Positions 48,288-56,319 of a stretch of 64,000 nt of DNA are shown here, one piece after another; the stretch's first letter is position 1, and the number at the start of each line of letters is the position of its first letter. The position numbers and the translations under genes were made by a program. Origin of the DNA: Bombyx mori (taxonomy: Eukaryota > Arthropoda > Insecta > Lepidoptera > Bombycidae); contig NC_085130.1 of the NCBI RefSeq assembly GCF_030269925.1, positions 3,236,501 to 3,300,500 on the forward strand, given 5' to 3'. The notes under the pieces were generated by a model. That model had not been told where the DNA came from and ran no database searches. It saw nothing but the letters and a program-made list of their open reading frames with translations.

Positions 48288-50233
48288 TCCTGGGGCGGCC
48301 GGGGCTGAACTTCTTCATGTGCTGAATCCAGCGGCAACCTGGCTAACTTGAACACAGGTCTCCGCAGACTTCCATGCTTCGTATCCAAATCCACGACTCT
48401 GATCACTCCATCCTTGCCGGGTAACGTGCGGATAATCCTTCCAAGTTTCCATTGCAGCGGGGGCTGATTGTCCTCTTTGATGAGGACGAGCTCTCCAACT
48501 TGAGGAGGTGAGGATGTGGAAAGCCATTTGGAGCGGGTTTGGAGGGTATGGAGATAGGATTTGGTCCACAGAGTCCAAAAACGCTGAGAGAGAGCTTGGA
48601 TGAGCTGAAAACGCTTAAGAGCTGATAATGGCCTATCATCAAAAGATGGCTCAGGAAGAGCGGTGAGTGGACGGCCAATAAGAAAGTGGCCAGCTGTTAG
48701 TGGCTCAAAATCGGAGGGATCTGACGAAAGTGGACAGAGAGGTCTGGAATTAAGTACTGCCTCGACTCGAGTTAAAAGTGTGGAAAATTCTTCAAACGTG
48801 AGGTGCTGTTCACCTATAACATGATAAAGTAACTTCTTAGTGCTCTTGACCGCAATTTCATGAAGGCCCCCGAACCAGGGTCCCGTGGGCGGTTGGAGCA
48901 GCCAAGTTATGTGCTGATTAGCGAGCCTATGCGTGATTGTGTCATTATTTTGCGCGAGAAAATCTTGTACCTCAATGAGATGATTCTTAGCTCCTACATA
49001 ATTTGTGCCACAGTCAGAACGGATAAGAGTAGGAGTACCGCGACGCGATACAAACCGTTGCATTGCAGCAAGAAACGCTTCAGTGCTGAGTGACGAAACG
49101 AGTTCCAAGTGAACCGCCTTAGTAGATAAGCAAACAAAGATACAAAAGTATGCCTTCATGAGTTTGGCGTTACGTAAAGTACTAGATTTAATGAGAAACG
49201 GGCCAGCAAAATCTGTAGAGACCTGACTACATACTGGCTGAGGTGTGACCCTGTCTGCGGGCAAATCAGCCATCAACGGAGCTCTGGCCTGAGCGCGATA
49301 TCGGAAACATCTAATGCATTTGTACACGCGATGCCTGATGACACGACGTGCTGAGAGTATCCAGAACTGCTGACGGAGGATAGCGTGTAATGTGTCAGCC
49401 CCAGGATGACAGTTTATTCTGTGATAGTGGTCTATGATGAGATCAACTAGTGGGCTAGAGCTGGGCAGAACGAGAGGATGCTGAGCATCGTATCTTATTG
49501 GCGCATGAGTGAGGCGACCACCAACTCTCAAGAGATCATCTTTCATCAAGGGTGAAAGACGCTGAAGTCGAACGGTACAAATCTTGCCTGCCTGAAGACG
49601 GTAAATATCTTCCGCAAACTCATTGTGTTGAACAGAGCGAACCCAGAATAACAGAGCATCTCTACGTTCTCCAACTGTCAAGGGACCAGAGCACCTATCA
49701 GTTGAGTTGTGTCTACAATTGAAAATAAAGCGTTTTATGCAAGCTGTCACTCCAACGAGCTTGTCGAGAGAACTGAATCGAGTAAGCAAGTCAAGGTCGA
49801 GGTCAGGAACTGCTATATGAGCTGGTACTTTCTTGGGCTTCAGACCTGGTAGCGCATGGTGGCCTAGAGCAGGAGGCATTTTGGGCCAGGTGTCAGGAGG
49901 CTCCTTCAGCCAGCTAGGAGACCACCAAAGATCATGAGCTGATAGTGACTGGGCAGACATTCCCCTGCTCGCACAGTCTGCAGGGTTCAGGTTTGTAGGA
50001 ACATGTTTCCATGTGGAGGTGATTGGATTGGATGTTATCTTGGCAACCCTGTTGGCTTCAAAGACCTGAAGTCTATGAGGAGGTGTGTTTAGCCATGCTA
50101 GGACAATGGTACTGTCTGACCAGCATATGTGTTGCTTTATGGTAATATGGGACAACAATTGAGTCGAGACACGTATCATAAGCTGTGTTAAGAGACTTGC
50201 AGCAGATAACTCCATCTTGGGGATGGTAAGACG
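48260..50233 (-). CDS. BEL/Pao Pol, second part: RNase H end and integrase (separated by insertion)
   Basis: Continuation of pol in the same frame after the inserted LINE tail; the first ATG is at 50215. It reads LTIPKMEL, then the RNase H block WSDSTIVLAWL and ANRVAKI, then NPADCASRGMS. The integrase follows: an HHCC zinc region with CHPGADTLH and CIRCFRYRA, then the catalytic core with DFAGPF, RSDCGTNYVG and a glutamate in GGLHEIAVKSTKKLL, so D, D and E are present. A BEL/Pao type C-terminal domain (VGELVLIKED) follows. It ends within the 3' LTR. It has no start of its own, so it is probably silent. Confidence 0.88.
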   Translation of the reverse strand, partial: RLTIPKMELSAASLLTQLMIRVSTQLLSHITIKQHICWSDSTIVLAWLNTPPHRLQVFEANRVAKITSNPITSTWKHVPTNLNPADCASRGMSAQSLSAHDLWWSPSWLKEPPDTWPKMPPALGHHALPGLKPKKVPAHIAVPDLDLDLLTRFSSLDKLVGVTACIKRFIFNCRHNSTDRCSGPLTVGERRDALLFWVRSVQHNEFAEDIYRLQAGKICTVRLQRLSPLMKDDLLRVGGRLTHAPIRYDAQHPLVLPSSSPLVDLIIDHYHRINCHPGADTLHAILRQQFWILSARRVIRHRVYKCIRCFRYRAQARAPLMADLPADRVTPQPVCSQVSTDFAGPFLIKSSTLRNAKLMKAYFCIFVCLSTKAVHLELVSSLSTEAFLAAMQRFVSRRGTPTLIRSDCGTNYVGAKNHLIEVQDFLAQNNDTITHRLANQHITWLLQPPTGPWFGGLHEIAVKSTKKLLYHVIGEQHLTFEEFSTLLTRVEAVLNSRPLCPLSSDPSDFEPLTAGHFLIGRPLTALPEPSFDDRPLSALKRFQLIQALSQRFWTLWTKSYLHTLQTRSKWLSTSSPPQVGELVLIKEDNQPPLQWKLGRIIRTLPGKDGVIRVVDLDTKHGSLRRPVFKLARLPLDSAHEEVQPRPPQDVRATARRL

Positions 50234-50347
50234 ATTTTTTTTTTTTTTTTTTTTTTATTGCCTTTGTAGGCAGACGGGCATACGGCCCACCTGATGGTGA
50301 GTGGTTACCGTCGCCCATGGACTTCAGCAATGCCAGGGGCAGAGAAC
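50234..50347 (-). mobile_element. LINE 3' tail inserted in pol
   Basis: 114 bp of the common LINE 3' end (TGAAGTCCATGGGCG ... GGCAATAAAAA) with poly(A) on the minus strand, placed between GTTAAG and CGTCTTACC of pol. Length is a multiple of three, so the frame is kept, but a TGA in the insert stops translation. No clear target repeat. Confidence 0.88.
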
Positions 50348-52459
50348 CTTAACGGGTGCGACTCGTGATTTAGCAATTACGAGGTATACGTTGACACATC
50401 TGTGCTCATCGAGTTCATGGAGATAAATAACGGCAGCAAAACCTGCCTCTGAGGCGTCTGCGAACCCGTGAAGCGTGTAAGTAGACTTAAGTTTGTTTGT
50501 ACAAATAAGGCGAGGCAAGCGAAGGGTTGACAATTGGGGCAGATCTTGTGATATGCGATTCCATTCTGTCTGCACTTCAACAGGGGTGTGTTCGTCCCAT
50601 TCTAACTTCAGAAGCCACAGCTTCTGTAGGAGAAGCTTTGCGCGGAAGATAACAGGAGTAACCCAACCGTTAGGGTCATAAAGAGAGGCGACTGTGCTGA
50701 GGATTGAGCGTTTGGTAATTTGTTTTATTGAGGGGAGAGAAATACGATAAGTTAACTCATCCGATTGAGGAATCCACTGTATACCTAATACTTTTATGGA
50801 GTTGGAGTCTGGGCTAATGACAAAGTTCTTGGGCATGTCACACTGATCATCGGGAAATCTTTCGAGAAGCTGAGGGCAGTTTGAGGTCCATTTACTGAGC
50901 TGAAAACCACCTAAGGCTAGTAAGTTAATCAAGTCGTTTTGGAGAGCTTGAGCCTTTACTACAGAATCGTGACCAGTGAGAATATCATCGACGAATATGG
51001 ACTTGCGCAGCACTTGAGCAGCTGCAGGATAGCGATGACCTTCATCATCCGCTAATTGGATTAAAGTGCGTATAGCATGATATGGGCTTGATCTTAACCC
51101 GTATGTAACAGTGTTTAAGGCATATGTAAGCAGGGGCTGATCTGGCGAAGAGCGCCAGAGAATGAGCTGGTAACGCCTCTGATCGGGATGTATGAGTATG
51201 TTTCTGAACATCATACAAATGTCAGTGCTGAAAACTACAGGATGAGTTCTAAACGACAAGATAATATCGACGATGTCCTGTTGAAGAGCTGGACCAGTGT
51301 GTAAACAGTCATTTAGGCTGACGCCATTTGAGCTTTTACAGCTACCATCAAAAACAGTGCGTAGCTTGTCTGATCCCGACTTGAAGATGCCATGATGAGG
51401 GATATAGAAGTGAGGCTTATGAGCAAAAGTACTCGGGTGGCATGGGGACATGTGACCCAGCTTCTGATAATCTGCCATGAAGTCAATGTATTTCACACGG
51501 AGATATGGGTCAGCTTGTAACTTCTTTTCAAGATTAAGAAACCTACGCAATGCTATGGCATGGGTACTTCCTAGCTCGGGCATATTATGTAAAAAGGGTA
51601 AAGTTACCGTATATTGACCTGAGGGTTTACGAGTAGTGGTAGTGCGGAATATTTCTTCACACTGATCTTGCAAAGGGGTAGTTTCAACATGAAGTTGGGG
51701 CTCTTCAGATTCCCAGAACTTCTCAAGGCTCTTGCGAATGTCATGTGTAGATACCTCGAGTTCTGGTTGTGCGCTGACAATGTGAGCCGATTCAGTTTTG
51801 CTTACAGGAGCAGTATACAAATCGTGTATGGGTCCTAACAATGTAAAATCAAATATCGTGCCGAAGGCTATTGGCCTGCCGGGCCCCAACGAGACTTTAG
51901 TCCCATCTAAAACCTGTCCGAGGATATCCGAGCCTAACAACAGATCAATTGGAGCTGGTGTATGGTATCTTTGATCAGCTAAGGGGATCGTTGACTGGTC
52001 TACCATATGTGATATATCCTGTACCTTCCCTAGAGGCAGATAACCAGTAACATGCTTTAAAATATGAGCTGTAGCCGTTATCGTAGGTGTTTCGCTATGA
52101 GTGGGTCGACATACAATTTTTATTGATGCCTTGGAGTACTGTGTGTGCTGATTTCCCACTCCCGAAATTTGTAATGAAGTATTCTTTAGTGGTAGTTGTA
52201 AAGTTCGAGCCATGCGCTGAGTAATTAATGTTACCATACTGCCACAATCCAATAAGGCTCGTGCTCTTTGAAATTGACCATGAACATCTGCTATTTCTAA
52301 GGTGACAGTAGGCAATAATATGGGTGTATTAGGGTTGTGGTTTTCATGTTGTGCTGAAGTTATGGTTTGTGTTGATACCGTGGGACGAGTGTGTGTTGTA
52401 TGGGTGTGCATGAGCTGAGCGTATTTCTCTTCCTGGTCGTGTTCTGTGATGGTAGATAG
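50324..52459 (-). CDS. BEL/Pao Pol, first part: protease and reverse transcriptase
   Basis: Open in the gag frame straight after the TGA; the first ATG comes 17 codons later at 52411, so readthrough rather than a new start is the probable route. Residue blocks in order: retropepsin ALLDCGSMVTLI (Cys where Ser or Thr is usual after the catalytic Asp); reverse transcriptase with RTVFDGSCKS, then motif A VVFSTDICMMF, then VTYGLRSSPYHAIR and the catalytic FVDD box in SIFVDDILTG; then the start of RNase H, HGFADASEAGFAAVIY. True pol sequence ends at 50348. The last eight codons and the stop come from a 114-bp LINE-tail insertion, so the protein is cut off within RNase H. Confidence 0.88.
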   Translation of the reverse strand, partial: LSTITEHDQEEKYAQLMHTHTTHTRPTVSTQTITSAQHENHNPNTPILLPTVTLEIADVHGQFQRARALLDCGSMVTLITQRMARTLQLPLKNTSLQISGVGNQHTQYSKASIKIVCRPTHSETPTITATAHILKHVTGYLPLGKVQDISHMVDQSTIPLADQRYHTPAPIDLLLGSDILGQVLDGTKVSLGPGRPIAFGTIFDFTLLGPIHDLYTAPVSKTESAHIVSAQPELEVSTHDIRKSLEKFWESEEPQLHVETTPLQDQCEEIFRTTTTRKPSGQYTVTLPFLHNMPELGSTHAIALRRFLNLEKKLQADPYLRVKYIDFMADYQKLGHMSPCHPSTFAHKPHFYIPHHGIFKSGSDKLRTVFDGSCKSSNGVSLNDCLHTGPALQQDIVDIILSFRTHPVVFSTDICMMFRNILIHPDQRRYQLILWRSSPDQPLLTYALNTVTYGLRSSPYHAIRTLIQLADDEGHRYPAAAQVLRKSIFVDDILTGHDSVVKAQALQNDLINLLALGGFQLSKWTSNCPQLLERFPDDQCDMPKNFVISPDSNSIKVLGIQWIPQSDELTYRISLPSIKQITKRSILSTVASLYDPNGWVTPVIFRAKLLLQKLWLLKLEWDEHTPVEVQTEWNRISQDLPQLSTLRLPRLICTNKLKSTYTLHGFADASEAGFAAVIYLHELDEHRCVNVYLVIAKSRVAPVKVLCPWHC

Positions 52460-54127
52460 TCATTTGTTCCGGCGTGGTGATCGAGATTGATGTAGCGAAG
52501 AACCATGAGTTTGATACTCTTGGGGTGAGACTGGCCTATCTGCCTCTTTATACAACCAGGGCGCGGTGGCCGCACGTTGTCTTTCCGCCGCCAATGCTCT
52601 GGCGAGGGCGTCTCTTTCTGCTTTCAGAGCCGTCACGTCATCTCTTGCCGTGCTCTGTGTTGCCACTTGTGGTGTGTGTGATGGGCTCGGCGTATGCGAG
52701 GTCGCATGTGACGAGCGTGCCCGAGGACAATGAGTAGGGCGCTGCCTAGGCTGCTCCCGTAAATTCAGGGGAAGGAGATGTGCAGATGACTGTGTTGGAG
52801 ACGATGCGCCATGGCGGTGAAGTGAGGTGTGATGATTAGCACTTCCACATTCCTTACACACACCCGTGGTTTTGCACTCGTTTTCATAGTGCGGTCCTAG
52901 ACAGCGTTGACAACGCTCGCGGGCTCTAATAAAGTCCCATCTACCCTGTATCGGCTGATCATTGTAGCGAGTACACGTAATTAGTTTGTGCCCTTTTGTA
53001 TTGCAATATGGACAATATAAGTTATTATTTTGGGAGAGCTGAGTAGGATGAGCTGAGTTAATTTGCCATGGTGGGGCAGTAGTTCGGGGTAGATACTCTG
53101 GGCGGGAATTATTTGGGGTAAAGGGCCGACGCTGTTGATATTGTGTTTGTCGTGAAACTTGAAGGGGCTGAGAAGTGGGAGACTGCCTACGAGAAAAACC
53201 AGACTTTTGAGAAGGTTGATTGTATTGGGAGTATGTTGTATTAGACCATTCGGTCTCATTACAGCGCGCGTGTTCTTCTAAAAAAGAGATTAAATTTTTT
53301 AAAGTGGGTAAAGACTGACGCGACCCATGTCTACGTTCGAAGAGAGTGCGGAGCTCACCTTTGAGTTTTCGCACCACTATCGAGACAAAGATATAATCGC
53401 AGTCTTTCATGGGCAGATCTAGATTACTAAGGGCTGATTGCGCGGAAATCAAAGGTGTCAAAAAGAGTGTGCGGATATTAGAGCGTGAATGTATATTTGG
53501 GAGGCTCATTATGATGTCCACAAACCTATCAATCAGCACGCGGCGATTCTCGTAGCGCCTGGTTAAAATGTCCAAGGCAACGGAGAAATTCTCATTAGTA
53601 ATTTTGAGATGAGACACCATACCAAGCGCTTCGCCCGATAGGCATGAAAACAAATAATGGAGTTTGACAGAATCTGACAGAGTGAGCATATCATCCGTGA
53701 GACTTTTAAAAATTGTGATAAATGAAGGCCAATCTTCGACCTTTGAGCTGAACTTGGGGAGGGCAATTTTAGGCAGAACAGTCGTCAGCGTACTAGAAGT
53801 TGAGGGTTGAGAGCTGGGTGAGGAAGCAGGCTTCGAGTTTATTTTTTCCCATGCTACTAAGATGTCATGGTAGTCAGCAATCGAGGTCTCATAATTTTTT
53901 GTGTACATTTTTTCCTGCTCCTCTGAGAGATCCTCGTCATCGAGGATCTCATAATATACATCTTCTAGTTTAGATTTATTGGTATCCAATCTAGGCAAGC
54001 GAGCAGACAAATCGGCCAGGTCATATTTTATTCTGTCCCCAGCCAGTATGGACAAGGCAATTTCCTTTAATAATGTTATGAATTTTGTTGCTTCTCGAAA
54101 AATAGCTGCCTGTGATTTCGACGGCAT
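52460..54127 (-). CDS. BEL/Pao Gag
   Basis: Structural protein that packages element RNA. The first ATG in frame gives MPSKSQ at 54127; the frame is open three codons further. About 555 residues. The middle has the Gag-type block LPKIALPKFSSKVEDWPSF followed by a helical capsid-like region. Near the C-terminus are three zinc-knuckle-like clusters: CPYCNTKGHKLITC, CQRCLGPHYENEC and CKECGSANHHTSLH; the last is CCHH. The tail is rich in S, P, T and H and includes a short charged coiled segment (TALKAERDALARALAAE). It ends with AAA TGA CTA, and the same frame continues open into pol, so expression of Gag-Pol by stop readthrough is likely. Confidence 0.9.
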   Translation of the reverse strand: MPSKSQAAIFREATKFITLLKEIALSILAGDRIKYDLADLSARLPRLDTNKSKLEDVYYEILDDEDLSEEQEKMYTKNYETSIADYHDILVAWEKINSKPASSPSSQPSTSSTLTTVLPKIALPKFSSKVEDWPSFITIFKSLTDDMLTLSDSVKLHYLFSCLSGEALGMVSHLKITNENFSVALDILTRRYENRRVLIDRFVDIIMSLPNIHSRSNIRTLFLTPLISAQSALSNLDLPMKDCDYIFVSIVVRKLKGELRTLFERRHGSRQSLPTLKNLISFLEEHARCNETEWSNTTYSQYNQPSQKSGFSRRQSPTSQPLQVSRQTQYQQRRPFTPNNSRPEYLPRTTAPPWQINSAHPTQLSQNNNLYCPYCNTKGHKLITCTRYNDQPIQGRWDFIRARERCQRCLGPHYENECKTTGVCKECGSANHHTSLHRHGASSPTQSSAHLLPLNLREQPRQRPTHCPRARSSHATSHTPSPSHTPQVATQSTARDDVTALKAERDALARALAAERQRAATAPWLYKEADRPVSPQEYQTHGSSLHQSRSPRRNK

Positions 54128-54929
54128 TGATAACAATATATGGACTTAACTAAACAAAGATGAAGAGAAAAAAAAAGACAAGAAAAAAAGTGTGTTCTAA
54201 AAAAAAAATTATAATAAAAAGGCAAAATGGGGCACCCTGTATACTGAACCTACCCTGTGTAATGATAATGTAAATGAAAACAATTTTTTTTTTTCAAAAA
54301 CCTTTTGACCTACTGTTCTACACCGAACTATGGCAAAAATCAAAGTTACAGTTGATTTACTGTTGTGAACTGTACTGTGGCGCGCAAGCACCTAAATATC
54401 GTAGGAATTGTAAGTACCTACAAGTATGTAATTACAATAAAAGTTAAAGTATAATGAAATGACACAAATCACGATACGCTTTGACAACAAATTTAATGAA
54501 AAAAATCATCAATGTTCCACACTTTTAAAAACCAAACTAATGTACTAATGAGGTCTATATGATTAGAAATATATTTAGATAGGTATATATAATATTCATT
54601 CGATGAGCCGAGACGATAAGTCCCTACTTGTTTACGTTCTTCGTTTTAAGTTTTAATAATAACTTTTTATTGTTGTGGGTAAAATGGAATGAAGTGATTG
54701 TATAATGGGCAGACAATTTATATACTTTTGCCGTGTTAGTAATTATTATAAACAACGAAATGAAGATATTATTATAGTAAATAAGTTTTAGAGTTAAATA
54801 ATGGGCTGATTATAACCGATTGAAACCTACAAAAGGGCCAATTTTTTTTTTTTGAGCCGTTTGTATATCAAAATTTGGGTGGGTCTATGGAGGGCAATGG
54901 ATTGTATCCAAAGGATTTAAGGTTCAAAT

Positions 54930-54941
54930 CTCGAAGGACCA
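54930..54941 (-). promoter_or_regulatory. Primer binding site, tRNA-Tyr type
   Basis: In plus sense these 12 bases are CTCGAAGGACCA, identical to the 3' end of animal tRNA-Tyr including CCA. Five bases separate it from the LTR. Beyond the 12 matched bases the similarity breaks down. Confidence 0.7.
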
Positions 54942-54946
54942 GAAAA

Positions 54947-55316
54947 TGGTGACGCAGGTGAGCGTCACCTTAAACGTGAGCTGATGAGCTGAAAGGGAGC
55001 ATATGAACTCTGCGGAGAATGAGCGGACACGAAAGGGTAGGTAGGAAAACGGGACTTACTTGGAGGCTGATGCTGGCACTATCACGGTCGTAGTGGTGTT
55101 TCTCTGCGATTGGTGGCACATACACCTTTTCACCGGTTCACACTATACCCCTCACTTAGTATCGAAAGGCGCGCGCGCACAATTTACTCAATATCGAACG
55201 AGCGTATCTCCGCGTGCCGTCATGTACCGCACTGTTGTGAGAAGTGCGGGGTGCGTACGGGCGACGGCACCCGAGTTGAGCCGAACATTTACAAACGTCG
55301 CGCTGTCGCGCGAACA
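54947..55316 (-). repeat. 5' LTR of the BEL/Pao element
   Basis: Element-sense 5' LTR of 370 bp, TG...CA ended. It aligns end to end with the copy at 47912-48287. It lacks six bases near 55075 relative to the other LTR. It contains an alternating GC run (GGCGCGCGCGC) and is followed at once by the target repeat AGTGG. Confidence 0.93.
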
Positions 55317-55537
55317 AGTGGTTTAAGTGACATTTCGCTTGATACGCGACATTTATCTTTTTAATTAAAGGCCCGTTTTATTTGGTATTCACATCAACAG
55401 TTCGATGTTTTTAATTGAACTTCAATTAAGTTTACTTCAAGCAAACACCTGAAGTATTGTCTTTGTTATGATATTTCGTCCCAAAATTTTAAACTTTAAA
55501 TGGCTCTCCTGTAAAATTGCAAAATGGCGCTCGAACC

Positions 55538-55940
55538 AAATATTTTTTGACGTGACAACGTCTTATAATTCGATGGAGAAGGCTGCACGCATGAAAAAGC
55601 ATGACTCATGAGGCGTTCCATTTAAGGCTTGAAGTGCAAGCGAGAGCTCGCAACGAGCGACAAAGAGGCACAATCGGCCTCCGCGTTCGGCAGCGTTCGA
55701 CATCTGTCTCTCTCCTACTTGAGAGAGCGATGCATCCGCGTGGACAGCTGCTATACAATAATACATTTACATGTTTTCGTCAAGTATGAAGTTCAGTGAA
55801 AAGTGAATGTGGTGTCAATTGTTTATAGCAACGATAATTGCGATAACTGAAAAATGAAACCATTCCATCAGTATTTTCTTATGACATTGTCACGTTCAAC
55901 TATCGTCAGTAAACCGACTTTACAGAGCAACTGATTTTTT
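55538..55940 (+). repeat. Unclassified repeat, copy 2, next to exon a
   Basis: Same sequence as 23498-23905 with a 40-bp extra block (CGAGAGCTCGCAACGAGCGA and following). It ends about 20 bp from the exon a donor. Confidence 0.75.
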
Positions 55941-55961
55941 ATAATTTTTTTAGATACTCAC

Positions 55962-56094
55962 GAGTATATAGGGGTTTTGTGTCCCTGCTTGTACCAGATG
56001 ACCAAGCCCATCATGTCGTCGGGGAGGGTGGGCGTGACATCACAGGGCAGCTCTACATTTCCCCCCGTCGGCGCGTGGAGGGACTCTATCGCGG
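55962..56094 (-). CDS. Sidestep-like gene, exon a: first half of Ig1
   Basis: Acceptor TTTGTTTCAG ends at 56095 and donor ACTC|GTGAGT begins at 55961. The exon enters with two bases of a codon and leaves with two, 43 full codons between. The translation reads SLHAPTGGNVELPCDV, then a linker with PDDMMG, then LVIWYKQGHKTPIYS. This is the start of a V-type Ig domain: the B-strand cysteine is in ELPCDV and the core tryptophan in VIWYK. The ending PIYS is a hallmark of the first Ig domain of Sidestep proteins. An unclassified repeat ends only about 15-20 bp beyond the donor. The upstream exon, which should carry the signal peptide, was not recognised between 56100 and 64000. Confidence 0.85.
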
Positions 56095-56319
56095 CTGAAA
56101 CAAAAGATATGGAAATGAAACCAAACTTCACAAAGGAATATCAATTCATGGTAAAATATTTGTTCGCCGCCCGGATATTTTAGGTTTTATTGGGGACGGA
56201 CTCGCTGATAGATTATTATTGACCCGGATAAACCTGATGGCTGAGCTCATGGACTCGTCCATCAGTTCTAGCTAAGCGGCAAGTTCTTGGGAAGAAACGT
56301 GATTCTTCAATCTCAAAAA

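Larger units (their letters stand above)
47912..55316 (-). mobile_element. Complete BEL/Pao LTR retrotransposon
   Basis: A 7.4-kb element read on the minus strand inside the largest intron, in the same sense as the host gene. The 376-bp and 370-bp LTRs start TGTTCGCGCG and end GCGTCACCA in element sense, and the 5-bp repeat AGTGG flanks both sides (47907-47911 and 55317-55321). Order is 5' LTR, tRNA-type primer site, gag with zinc knuckles, protease, reverse transcriptase, RNase H, integrase, 3' LTR, the order of BEL/Pao and Ty3 groups; residue patterns are BEL/Pao. Gag and pol lie in one frame. The LTRs differ at 7 sites plus one 6-nt indel, about 2 percent, so the insertion is fairly young. 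It landed just behind the poly(A) of a SINE. Pol is broken by a LINE-tail insertion. Confidence 0.93.
3886..56094 (-). other. Sidestep-family Ig cell-surface gene, ten exons spread over 52 kb
   Basis: Gene model built by eye. Ten minus-strand exons (55962-56094, 36556-36669, 33665-33750, 33475-33588, 27538-27659, 12154-12305, 7705-7849, 6174-6304, 5003-5156, 3886-3980; 1246 bp, about 415 residues) each have AG and GT splice borders and continue one protein of Ig domains. Codon phase matches at every junction except e to f, where a short exon is missing. Known of the family: Sidestep proteins are transmembrane proteins with five Ig domains and an FN3 domain that bind Beaten-path receptors and guide axons. 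Order here is Ig1 (V-like), Ig2, Ig3, Ig4, start of Ig5. The first coding exon (upstream of 56094) and exons after Ig5 (below 3886) were not found. Which Sidestep paralogue it is cannot be told from here. Confidence 0.88.

Noticed and set aside
48025..48351. 108-codon plus frame, and its relative at 55060-55326
   Set aside because: Both lie in the BEL/Pao LTRs, opposite to the element's genes; repeat shadow.
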